61,820 nt of DNA, from the NCBI RefSeq assembly GCF_029623395.1, contig NZ_JAPYKK010000025.1, positions 1 to 61,820 on the forward strand. The letters run 5' to 3'. Of the stretch, positions 54,938 through 61,820 are shown one piece after another. Each line of letters starts with the position of its first letter. Positions within the stretch are counted from its first letter, which is position 1. Made by a program: the position numbers and the translations under genes. Origin of the DNA: Sphingomonas echinoides (GTDB lineage: Bacteria; Pseudomonadota; Alphaproteobacteria; Sphingomonadales; Sphingomonadaceae). A model generated the notes under the pieces. The model was not told where the DNA came from, searched no databases, and saw only the letters and a list, made by a program, of their open reading frames with translations.

Positions 54938-56031
54938 CGCGGCTTCACCATCAGTTCCCCCGTCAACCGCCCGCCGGTCGACACCAGTTGCCCCGGCGTC
55001 GTCGCCTCGAATCCGGCGGCGTCGATCCGGCGGCGCAAGTCGAGGATCTGGCCTTCGTTCTGCAACCCGACCGTCACGCGCAGCGCGCCGAGCGAATCGA
55101 ACGACACGGTGCGCAATTCGGTCCCGGGTGTCGCCTGGATCGCGGCGAACACCGCCGCGGTCGTCCGCGTAAAGCCCTGTCCGCCCCCGCGCAGCCGCTC
55201 CAGCCGCGCATCGAGCTGGCGATCCGCATCGCTCACCGCCTCGCCTCGCGTCAGCCCGCTGCGTGCGAGCAGATCGGTGCGCCGTTCGAGTTCGTTGGCG
55301 GCGGTCGAATATTTGAGCAGCAGCACCAGCGTGATCAGCACCGTTACGACGATGATCGCCGCACTCAGCCACGCAAGCCGCCGGATCAAGGCCCAGTCGA
55401 TCCCGATCTTGCGCCGACGCGCAAACGCGCCCTGGCGCAGATCGAGCGCAGGCGCGGTTACCGCCGCGACGATCGCCCGTTCGACCGCTTCGCGCCCCAG
55501 CACCTCTGCCGCGACCCCGCCGGTCACGAGTTCGGTCAGCCGCGCCTCGTCCGCGAATCCGCTGGTCGTCCCGCGTACCACGCCCTGGCCGCCAAGGTCG
55601 GCGCGGAGATACCCGCTCTCGGGCCGGGGCAGCAACATCGGGGCAGGCAGAATCGCATCAGGATCGACCCCGTTCGCCGCCAGCGACTCGAGCCACGCCT
55701 GCATCTGCTCCGCCGCGACGACCCCGATCGGGCGTTCCGGGTTTACGCCCTCTCGCCCAACCGCGACGTGGAGGCCGCCGATCGGGGAAGCACTTGCGTC
55801 CGCAACCACCAACCGGGCGGCAGTGGCGGCTTGCGCCGCCGATCGATCGGGCAGTTCGGCCCAGTGGAGCGTCACCGCTTCCGCCGGCACAACCGCGACG
55901 TGCGCGCGATCGGCGTTGGCGACGAGATCGGGAAAGCCCTCGCCGCGCGCCGCCACCGCACCGCCCGCGACGTGGAGCCACCGCCACGGCAAGTCGAGCG
56001 TCGGGAGAAAGAGGACGAGCGTATCGGTCAT
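54934..56031 (-). CDS. gspL: type II secretion system protein L
   Basis: A 365-residue protein from ATG 56031, overlapping the gspK stop as ATGA. The N-terminal cytoplasmic actin-like domain (about 1-190; VLFLPTLDLPWRWLHV and AVTLHWAELPDRS) contacts GspE. A membrane helix (about 215-245) is followed by a periplasmic domain (VTVGLQNEGQILDLRRRIDAAGFEATTPGQLVS) of the GspL fold. It anchors the ATPase to the platform. Confidence 0.93.
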   Translation of the reverse strand: MTDTLVLFLPTLDLPWRWLHVAGGAVAARGEGFPDLVANADRAHVAVVPAEAVTLHWAELPDRSAAQAATAARLVVADASASPIGGLHVAVGREGVNPERPIGVVAAEQMQAWLESLAANGVDPDAILPAPMLLPRPESGYLRADLGGQGVVRGTTSGFADEARLTELVTGGVAAEVLGREAVERAIVAAVTAPALDLRQGAFARRRKIGIDWALIRRLAWLSAAIIVVTVLITLVLLLKYSTAANELERRTDLLARSGLTRGEAVSDADRQLDARLERLRGGGQGFTRTTAAVFAAIQATPGTELRTVSFDSLGALRVTVGLQNEGQILDLRRRIDAAGFEATTPGQLVSTGGRLTGELMVKPR

Positions 56032-57023
56032 GGTCGCTCGCCCCATTGCCGCGAGACGAGCCGCGCGGGAAGGGTTGATGCGTCGATCAGCCCCGATTGT
56101 TCGAGAACGGTCCCGCCCAGCGTCACATCGACCTTGAGCGTGAACCATTTGGTGGTGATGGCGGTCTGGCCGGTCGCAGCCTCGGAACCGCCCGCGATCG
56201 CGGTCTGCGACCAGAAGGCAGTAGTCGTCGCGAAGCCCGTTGGCGGCCGGCGCAGCAGCGCCTGCCGCGCGCCCTCCACCGTCAATGTGCCGGGTAGCAG
56301 CATCGCCACCAGGGGTGCCTGTTCGGGGAGCAGCGTATTGACGTTGATCATGGAAGGCTTGGCCTCGGGCAAGGTGCACAGCCACGGGCGCAGCTTTTCG
56401 TAATCGGTCCGCGAAACCCCGCTGACCGCACGGAGTTCGCTCGGATCGCTCATCAGCGTGTTGCCAGTGCGGTAGCCTTGCCGCCCACCGCCGTAGGACG
56501 AATCCTCCGCCCCGCCGCTGTCGAGTGGAGAATTGTCGGTGTCGATCCAGTCGGCGGTCGCGGCGGCAATCGCATCGGGGGATCTGGCGTTGGGATCGAC
56601 CAGCCGGATCAACTGCGCGAACACGATCCGCGCGGGGGTGTAGGCGGCATAAGAACCGGGCGTCGTTTCGACCACCAGACTGTTGAGATTGAAGCAGTTT
56701 CCGCCATCGGTCACGCGCGCGGTAGCGCTGCCGTTGGGGATTGGCAGCGCAAACGGGGTGTCGCTCCAATTGCCTTGCAACGTCACGCGCTGCTGGCTCT
56801 TCTGGAGCAGGTCGCTCACCTTGACGACCGCGAGCGTCTCCGCCGCGAGCGAATAAGCGCGCGCCTGGTCGAGCGCGACCGCATTGCCGCCGAGCCGCGT
56901 CGCGAGGCGCAATTTCTCGAGCGCGGTGCCCGCAAGCACCGCGATCACCGCGACGAGCAGCAGCACCGTCAACAGTGCGGCGCCCTGCTCGCCGGGGCGG
57001 CGCGGGTCAGTTGATCCCCGCAT
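56028..57023 (-). CDS. gspK: type II secretion minor pseudopilin K
   Basis: A 331-residue protein from ATG 57023. The prepilin leader (MRGSTDPRRPGEQG) is cleaved before AALLTVLLLVAVIAVLAGTALE; position 5 is not Glu, which is normal for GspK, the tip pseudopilin. The large globular domain contains CFNLNSLV and MINVNTLLPEQAPLVAMLLPG, the usual GspK blocks. The start overlaps the gspJ end by 17 bases. Confidence 0.92.
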   Translation of the reverse strand: MRGSTDPRRPGEQGAALLTVLLLVAVIAVLAGTALEKLRLATRLGGNAVALDQARAYSLAAETLAVVKVSDLLQKSQQRVTLQGNWSDTPFALPIPNGSATARVTDGGNCFNLNSLVVETTPGSYAAYTPARIVFAQLIRLVDPNARSPDAIAAATADWIDTDNSPLDSGGAEDSSYGGGRQGYRTGNTLMSDPSELRAVSGVSRTDYEKLRPWLCTLPEAKPSMINVNTLLPEQAPLVAMLLPGTLTVEGARQALLRRPPTGFATTTAFWSQTAIAGGSEAATGQTAITTKWFTLKVDVTLGGTVLEQSGLIDASTLPARLVSRQWGERP

Positions 57024-57672
57024 TGATCCGCCTCCCATAGCCCGTGCCGACCAGGAACATCTGCCGTGTCTCGACGCCGTTGCTGCGCAGGATCCGCAGT
57101 TCAACCGCATCGGGGAGCGGCGTGCGCAGGCTTCCCGCCCATTGATCGCTCCACGCCCCGCGGATGCGATAGCGCAGCGCCACCTGCTTGACCCGCGCGA
57201 CGATCGCGGTCGGGGGGAGCGGCTGCGCACCGTCGAGCATCGGGTACGCAACGCGCGCGAACGCGCCGTCGACCAGCGCATATTCGACCTTCTGCACTTC
57301 GGCGCGCGGCGCGCCGTCGAGGTCGCTCCATCCCCCGCGCACGAACCGTAGCATCGGCACCGCCCCCGGTCCTGATCCGCCGACGAACGCGGGCGTGAGG
57401 TTGCCCGCTTCGTCGCGCACCGGTCGGTCGATCGCCTGTGCGAAATCGGCGGTCATGATCGAGGAGAGCTGGTTCATTGCGGAGACGTCGTCGAGCTTGG
57501 CAGCGGTCGCCCCTTGCGCGCGGACGGAAAAGGACAGCAGCGCGACTCCCGCAGCGGACAGCAAGCCGAAGATGAGCAGCGAGATCATCACTTCGATGAG
57601 CGTGAAGCCGGCGTCCGCGGCGCACAGCGGATCAGGTGCTGCCTCGCACCGCGCGGACCGAGCGCGCCTCAC
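57007..57672 (-). CDS. gspJ: type II secretion minor pseudopilin J
   Basis: A 221-residue protein from GTG 57672, which overlaps the gspI stop as GTGA. The prepilin leader precedes GFTLIEVMISLLIFGLLSAAGV (Glu at +5). The globular domain has LSFSVRAQGATAAKLDDVSAMNQL and DFAQAIDRPVRD, and the C-terminal ELRILRSNG strand. It is part of the tip complex GspI-J-K of the pseudopilus. Confidence 0.93.
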   Translation of the reverse strand: MRRARSARCEAAPDPLCAADAGFTLIEVMISLLIFGLLSAAGVALLSFSVRAQGATAAKLDDVSAMNQLSSIMTADFAQAIDRPVRDEAGNLTPAFVGGSGPGAVPMLRFVRGGWSDLDGAPRAEVQKVEYALVDGAFARVAYPMLDGAQPLPPTAIVARVKQVALRYRIRGAWSDQWAGSLRTPLPDAVELRILRSNGVETRQMFLVGTGYGRRINAGIN

Positions 57673-58073
57673 GACCGTGTCGCCCCGTCCCGCACCACCG
57701 TGAGATGCCCCGCGCTGCGCCCGCTCGGGTCCAGCACCGTGACATCGATCTTGAGGATCCGCGCATCCCCGGTCGGCTGGACCACGCGCGTCCAGGCCCA
57801 GGTGCGTCCGCCATTCTGCTCGACCCCGCTCGCCACGCCCAGCGTGGGCGCGCGCGCGTCGGTCATCGCCGTATAGGCGACGTTGCGCGCGACGATCTGC
57901 GCCATCAACGTCGTGTCGAGCGTGCTCGCGCCGCGGATCGTCGCGCCCTCCAGCCGGATCAAGGCCAGCGCGGCGAGACTGAACACGGCGAGCGCGACCA
58001 TCATCTCGATCAGCGTGAAGCCGCGGTCGTCCAGGCACGCGCGGTCAGGCACCGACCTTGACCCGCCCGTCAT
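57669..58073 (-). CDS. gspI: type II secretion minor pseudopilin I
   Basis: About 134 residues from ATG 58073, or 127 from GTG 58052, which gives a more typical short leader. The processed N-terminus is GFTLIEMMVALAVFSLAALALIRLEGATI with Glu at +5. The globular domain contains ARNVAYTAMTDARAPTLG and LKIDVTVLDPSGR. It nucleates the pseudopilus tip with GspJ and GspK. It overlaps gspH by 8 or 29 bases, depending on start. Confidence 0.92.
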   Translation of the reverse strand: MTGGSRSVPDRACLDDRGFTLIEMMVALAVFSLAALALIRLEGATIRGASTLDTTLMAQIVARNVAYTAMTDARAPTLGVASGVEQNGGRTWAWTRVVQPTGDARILKIDVTVLDPSGRSAGHLTVVRDGATRS

Positions 58074-58518
58074 TCCCTATCCGCACCGTCAGGTTTTCGG
58101 TCGCGCGATGCAGCACCACGTCCATCGGGCGATCCGCGCTCCCGGTCGAATCGAACAGGATCCGGTCGCGCCCGCCCGATGCCGGCACGGCTTCGGTCCC
58201 CTTGCTCCAGCGCGTCACGCGCAATGGCTTCTCGCTCATCGCGACCCATTCGCCACCGCGCCGCGCATCGAAGCCATAGCCCCCCGCCGACACCCACACG
58301 CTGACCGGCCGGGAAGTGACGATCGCAAGATCGTGCGCCGCGCGGGTGCGCAGCGCGAATTGCGTCGCCTCGTCGCGCAGCCGCCCGCGCGGATCGGGCA
58401 ACGCCAGCACGACGACAGCACTCGCCAGCCCGATGATCGTCACCACGATCATCAGCTCGATCAGCGTAAACCCGCCGTCGTGAGACGTCCGCTTACTGCC
58501 AGCTACCGATGTCGGCAT
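58045..58518 (-). CDS. gspH: type II secretion minor pseudopilin H
   Basis: From ATG 58518 the protein has 157 residues; the gene overlaps the end of gspG by 26 bases. The leader (MPTSVAGSKRTSHDGG) precedes FTLIELMIVVTIIGLASAVVVLALPDPRG, with Glu at +5. The globular domain has TQFALRTRAAHDLAIVTSRPVSVW and GRDRILFDSTGSADRP, the typical GspH barrel. Confidence 0.93.
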   Translation of the reverse strand: MPTSVAGSKRTSHDGGFTLIELMIVVTIIGLASAVVVLALPDPRGRLRDEATQFALRTRAAHDLAIVTSRPVSVWVSAGGYGFDARRGGEWVAMSEKPLRVTRWSKGTEAVPASGGRDRILFDSTGSADRPMDVVLHRATENLTVRIGNDGRVKVGA

Positions 58519-58951
58519 TGACGCCTTCGCCGCCTTCCTTCTTGTCGGCGCCGAGCGTCCAGATGTCCGCCTCGCCGTGCTGGCCGGGGGCGGCATACAG
58601 ATAGGGCTTGCCCCACGGGTCGAGCGGGAGCTTCTTGATGTAGCCGCCGCGCTGATACTTGCTCGCGTCCGCATCGGCGGGGGCGCTGACCAGCGCCTGC
58701 AACCCGTCCGTGGTCGACGGATAGGTGTCGTTCTGGAGCTTGTAGAGATCGAGCGCGCCTTCGATCTGCGCGATGTCGGCCTTGGCCTTGGTGATCTTGC
58801 CCTTGTCGCCCAGCGGCAGGACATTGTAGGTCACGATCGCGGCGAGCAGCCCGAGAATGACGATTACGACCATCAGCTCGATCAAGGTAAACCCCTGTTC
58901 CGACGACCGAACGCGGCGGCTGAGAGTGGGGGTGGCAGGCATATCCGTCAT
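58493..58951 (-). CDS. gspG: type II secretion major pseudopilin G
   Basis: A 152-residue protein from ATG 58951, chosen because GAGG lies 7 bases upstream; ATG 58942 and 58963 are weaker. Leader cleavage is at G/F in QGFTLIELMVVIVILGLLAAI. The conserved calcium-binding C-terminal loop is GADKKEGGEGVNADIGSW, and PLDPWGKPYLY is a GspG signature. It forms the pseudopilus shaft. It lies 8 bases after gspF. Confidence 0.96.
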   Translation of the reverse strand: MTDMPATPTLSRRVRSSEQGFTLIELMVVIVILGLLAAIVTYNVLPLGDKGKITKAKADIAQIEGALDLYKLQNDTYPSTTDGLQALVSAPADADASKYQRGGYIKKLPLDPWGKPYLYAAPGQHGEADIWTLGADKKEGGEGVNADIGSWQ

Positions 58952-58959
58952 AACAAACC

Positions 58960-60195
58960 TCATTGTCCGGCAAGCGTGTTGAGCTGCAGGATCGGCAACA
59001 GGATGGATAGCACGATCGTCGCGACCACGCCCCCCATCAGGACGATGATGATCGGTTCGAGCAACGACAGCGCCGTCGTCGTGAACCGGTCGAATTCGCG
59101 CTCGAGATAATCCGCTGCGCGCTCGAGCATGTCGTCGAGCTGGCCTGCGGTTTCTCCGGACGCTGCGAGATAGGTCAGCAGCGGCGGGAACACCCCCGTC
59201 CGCCGCATCGCCGCCGACAGGCTCCCGCCGCCGCGGATCGCCTCGACGATCTCGTCCGACGCCGCCTTGAGCCGCAAATTGCGGATCGTGCCCCCGGTGA
59301 GCGCGAGCCCTTCCAGCAGCGGCAGGCGGCTCGCCACCATGGTCGCGAGCGTCCGTGCCATCCGCGCGGCGTGGAGATCGCGGAACAGCCGTCCGATCAG
59401 CGGCACGCGCAGGATCCACGTATCGAAGCGCAGCTTGACCGCCGGGTTCTTGAGCGCGCGCCAGAAGCCGATCCCGCCGAGCACGATCGCAAGCAGCAAC
59501 GCCCACCAATAGGCGACCATGAAGTTCGAAATGCCCATCACGATCCGCGTCAGCAGCGGGAGTTGCTGCCCGACCGTATCGAACTGCTCGACCACCTGCG
59601 GCACGACGAACACCATCAGCGCGGTGACCACCGCCATCGCGACCACCGCGAGGACCGACGGGTACGCCAGCGTGGTGATGATCTGCCCGTTGATCTCCGC
59701 CTGGCGTTCGAGCAGCACCGACAATCGTTCGAGGATTACCGGCAACGATCCCGAGGTCTCGCCCGCCGACACCATCGCGCGGTACAAGGCCGGGAAACTC
59801 TTCGCCTCGCGCGCCATCGCCTCGTGAAGGCGGCGTCCTTCGACCACGCCCGCGTGAACCGAGTCGACGATCGCGCGGACATGCTCCTGCTCGGTCTGCC
59901 GCGAGATCGTGCGGAGCGACTGTTCGAGCGGCGACACGCGGTTGAGCGTTGCGAGCTGGCGCGTGAACAGGGTGAGCTGCTTGGTGCTCATCTTGCGGCT
60001 GCCGAGGCGAAAGTCGGAGAACAGCGGCTTGCCGCGCGTGGCGGCGGCGGCACGGCCCGAGCCGGGTTCGACCTTGACGACGTACAGCTTGCGCCGGTCG
60101 AGCAGCACGCGCGCATCCTCGATCGACGGCGCAGCAACCTGCCCGCGCGCCTCGCGGCCTTTGGTGTCGATCGCGAGGTAATCGAAGTCAGGCAC
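58960..60195 (-). CDS. gspF: type II secretion inner-membrane protein F
   Basis: A 411-residue protein with two T2SSF repeats: LFTRQLATLNRVSPLEQSLR and then RMARTLATMVASRLPLLEGLALTG. Three membrane segments lie at about 172-195, 220-240 and 380-400. It is the polytopic platform protein that couples GspE ATPase activity to pseudopilus assembly. The N-terminus MPDFDYLAIDTKGREARGQV is family-typical. Confidence 0.95.
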   Translation of the reverse strand: MPDFDYLAIDTKGREARGQVAAPSIEDARVLLDRRKLYVVKVEPGSGRAAAATRGKPLFSDFRLGSRKMSTKQLTLFTRQLATLNRVSPLEQSLRTISRQTEQEHVRAIVDSVHAGVVEGRRLHEAMAREAKSFPALYRAMVSAGETSGSLPVILERLSVLLERQAEINGQIITTLAYPSVLAVVAMAVVTALMVFVVPQVVEQFDTVGQQLPLLTRIVMGISNFMVAYWWALLLAIVLGGIGFWRALKNPAVKLRFDTWILRVPLIGRLFRDLHAARMARTLATMVASRLPLLEGLALTGGTIRNLRLKAASDEIVEAIRGGGSLSAAMRRTGVFPPLLTYLAASGETAGQLDDMLERAADYLEREFDRFTTTALSLLEPIIIVLMGGVVATIVLSILLPILQLNTLAGQ

Positions 60196-60201
60196 GACTT
60201 A

Positions 60202-60306
60202 CTCCCCTCCCTGGAAGGGAGGGGTTGGGGGTGGGTCGGTATGAGGAGAGGACAGACCCAGCCACGAGCCGACCCACCCCCGGCCCCTCCCTTCCAGGGA
60301 GGGGAG
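60202..60306. repeat. 38-bp inverted repeat between gspE and gspF
   Basis: The arms 60202-60239 and 60269-60306 are reverse complements apart from two adjacent T/G positions, which would be G-U pairs in RNA. Each arm contains a smaller palindrome (CCCTCCCTGGAAGGGAGGGG). In the gspE-F transcript the structure would be a near-continuous 38-bp stem with a 29-base loop. It is likely a mobile palindromic element or mRNA-stabilising structure. Confidence 0.85.
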
Positions 60307-60317
60307 AGAGAAAGCCC

Positions 60318-61820
60318 TCACTCACCCGCCGTCTCAGGCAACGGCATCGGCGCTTCTGCATCCGCCATGTCCCGCCTGGAGATGCGAACCGCTTCCTCGG
60401 GCGTCGTCATCCCGTCGCGCACCAACGCGCGCGCCGCACTGCCGAGATTGGGAGAGTGTAGGAACGCATGCCGCGCGATGATCGACTCATCCCCGCCGTC
60501 GTTGATCAGCCGTCGCACGGTGTCGTCGATGCGGATCGCCTCATAGACACCAATCCGCCCCTTGAACCCGGTCCCCTGGCAATGCTCGCACCCGACCGCC
60601 TCATAGACGATCGCGCCCGGATCAAACCCGAGCAGCGCCGACACCGACCCCGTTGCCGCAACCGGCCGCCGGCACTGCTCGCACAGCCGCCGCACCAGCC
60701 GCTGCGCGATCACCGCGCGGAGCGTGGACGCCAGCAGGAACGGCTCGACCTTCATGTCGCGCATTCGCGTGATCGCGCCGACCGCGTCGTTGGTGTGGAC
60801 CGTCGACAGCACCAGATGCCCGGTCAGCGAGGCTTGCACCGCGATCTCGGCAGTCTCGCGGTCGCGGATTTCGCCGACCATCACGACATCGGGATCCTGC
60901 CGCAAAATCGCTCGCAGCCCCGCCGCGAAGGTCAGCCCGACCTTGGCGTTGACCTGTGTCTGCCCGACACCCTCCATCGCGTACTCGACCGGATCCTCGA
61001 CCGTCAGAATGTTGCGGCTACCGTCGTTGAGCAGCCGCATCGAGGCATAGAGCGTCGTCGTCTTGCCCGAGCCGGTCGGCCCGGTGACGAGGATGATCCC
61101 GTTCGGCTCGGTGATCGCTTCCTTGAGCAACTGGTTGATCGCGGGCGTCATTCCGAGCACGTCGAGCGTGATCCCGGCATTCTCCTTGTCGAGGATACGC
61201 AGCACGACGCGCTCGCCCGCGCGGCTCGGCAAGGTCGAGACGCGGACGTCGAGCAGCTTGCCGCCCAGCGTCAGCCCGATGCGGCCATCCTGCGGCACGC
61301 GCCGCTCGGCGATGTCGAGCCGCGCCATCACCTTGATCCGGCTGACGACGACGGGGGCGACATGCGGCGGCATCCGCAGCGTCTCGCGCAGCACGCCGTC
61401 GATCCGCATCCGCACGACGAGGCCGGTTTCATAGGGTTCGACGTGGATGTCGGACACGCCGTTGCGCGCGGCATCCGCGATGATGCCGTTGATCAGGCGG
61501 ATCGCGGGTGCATCGTCCGCGGTGTCGAGCAGGTCGTCCGCGGTCGGCAGGTCGCTCGCGAGCACGTCGAGTTCGTCGCCGAGGCCGAGCGTTCCTGCGG
61601 CCATCGCAGCGGCTTGCCCGTCCATGCGATACGCTTCGGAGAGCAGGCGGTCGAATTCGGTCGGGGTCACGAAGCCGACATCAAACGGGCGCGCGAGGTG
61701 GCGGCGGAGTTCGAGCAGGACCTTGGGATCGGCACCTTCGCGCATCGCGATCGCGAAGTGGCTGTCGGTGCCGGGCGCGAGGACGACGCCGAAGCGGCGC
61801 GCGAAGGCGTAGGGGATGGT
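60318..61820 (-). CDS. gspE: type II secretion ATPase E (5' end cut by window edge)
   Basis: Five hundred codons are present; the frame stays open to the right edge (TIPYAFARRFGVVLAPGTDS), so the start is outside the window. The N1E domain is partly missing. Walker A is GPTGSGKTTT, the Asp box is near LRQDPDVVMVGEIRDRETAEIA (Walker B), followed by the His box (HLVLSTVHTNDAVGAI). A tetracysteine zinc module is present (CEQC and CEHC). It powers the secreton. It is the first gene visible of the leftward operon; gspF begins 122 bases after its stop. Confidence 0.95.
   Translation of the reverse strand, partial: TIPYAFARRFGVVLAPGTDSHFAIAMREGADPKVLLELRRHLARPFDVGFVTPTEFDRLLSEAYRMDGQAAAMAAGTLGLGDELDVLASDLPTADDLLDTADDAPAIRLINGIIADAARNGVSDIHVEPYETGLVVRMRIDGVLRETLRMPPHVAPVVVSRIKVMARLDIAERRVPQDGRIGLTLGGKLLDVRVSTLPSRAGERVVLRILDKENAGITLDVLGMTPAINQLLKEAITEPNGIILVTGPTGSGKTTTLYASMRLLNDGSRNILTVEDPVEYAMEGVGQTQVNAKVGLTFAAGLRAILRQDPDVVMVGEIRDRETAEIAVQASLTGHLVLSTVHTNDAVGAITRMRDMKVEPFLLASTLRAVIAQRLVRRLCEQCRRPVAATGSVSALLGFDPGAIVYEAVGCEHCQGTGFKGRIGVYEAIRIDDTVRRLINDGGDESIIARHAFLHSPNLGSAARALVRDGMTTPEEAVRISRRDMADAEAPMPLPETAGE

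Noticed and set aside
54287..56137. A 616-codon plus-strand frame opposite gspL-gspM-gspN
   Set aside because: The minus-strand genes form a coherent overlapping secretion operon; the plus-strand frame has Ser/Arg/Ala-rich low-complexity composition.

Overview
The window is a GC-rich chromosomal segment of an alphaproteobacterium, most probably a sphingomonad (Sphingomonas or a close relative). The support is: a CckA/ChpT phosphorelay, a GTTC-N7-GTTC LexA box in front of recA, an rpoH of the alphaproteobacterial type, short palindromic REP elements of sphingomonad type, an ffs-dnaX-ybaB block, and a type II secretion operon that ends in gspN. No phage genes, transposases, CRISPR arrays or plasmid functions were seen. 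Nearly all of the DNA is ordinary core or near-core genome.

Layout from left to right. 0.1-4.6 kb: MFS exporter, YfcG-like glutathione transferase, AMP-dependent acyl ligase and an overlapping thioesterase. 4.7-9.6 kb: secreted EF-hand protein, OmpR/EnvZ-type two-component pair, an unknown membrane protein and a secreted protein with one heme motif. 9.6-16.2 kb: GreA-family factor, ABC-F ATPase, SufE, a frameshifted SIMPL protein, a sulfotransferase-like protein, an SMR exporter, a [2Fe-2S] ferredoxin overlapping a DnaJ-domain protein, and the RNase P RNA. 16.2-22.9 kb: a leftward chpT-cheA-cheW-cheY-cheB-cheR cluster followed by an AmpD-like amidase. 23-28.4 kb: JAMM protease, rluD-type pseudouridine synthase, rpoH, mtgA, ybaB, dnaX and the SRP RNA.

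28.4-34.2 kb: small basic secreted protein, [2Fe-2S] ferredoxin, two overlapping cysteine desulfurase genes, alpha/beta hydrolase, glutathione transferase and recA with its SOS box. 34.3-41.4 kb: receiver protein, cckA and two tandem M13 metallopeptidases. 41.5-53.7 kb: DUF2062 protein, smpB, acyl-CoA thioesterase, dapA, soluble lytic transglycosylase, greB, acylphosphatase, ettA, M28 peptidase, small lipoprotein, TPR protein, HAD phosphatase, leucine-type dehydrogenase and tRNA-His. 53.7-61.8 kb: a leftward type II secretion operon gspE-F-G-H-I-J-K-L-M-N, with gspE cut by the right edge of the window.

How the parts connect. CckA (34.7-37.2 kb) and ChpT (22.2-22.9 kb) are consecutive members of the CckA-ChpT-CtrA relay. 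chpT here heads the chemotaxis cluster, so the cell-cycle/motility relay and chemotaxis signalling are physically linked. The gsp operon builds the cytoplasmic ATPase, inner-membrane platform and pseudopilus of a secreton; gspC and gspD are presumably beyond the right edge. The two desulfurases, the two ferredoxin-like proteins and SufE are sulfur/Fe-S functions scattered over 18 kb. I did not find a convincing previously undescribed multi-gene system. The items most worth a second look are the CheA without a P2 domain and with a degenerate receiver tail, the tandem desulfurase pair, the G13 tract at the MFS start, and the 38-bp inverted repeat between gspE and gspF.
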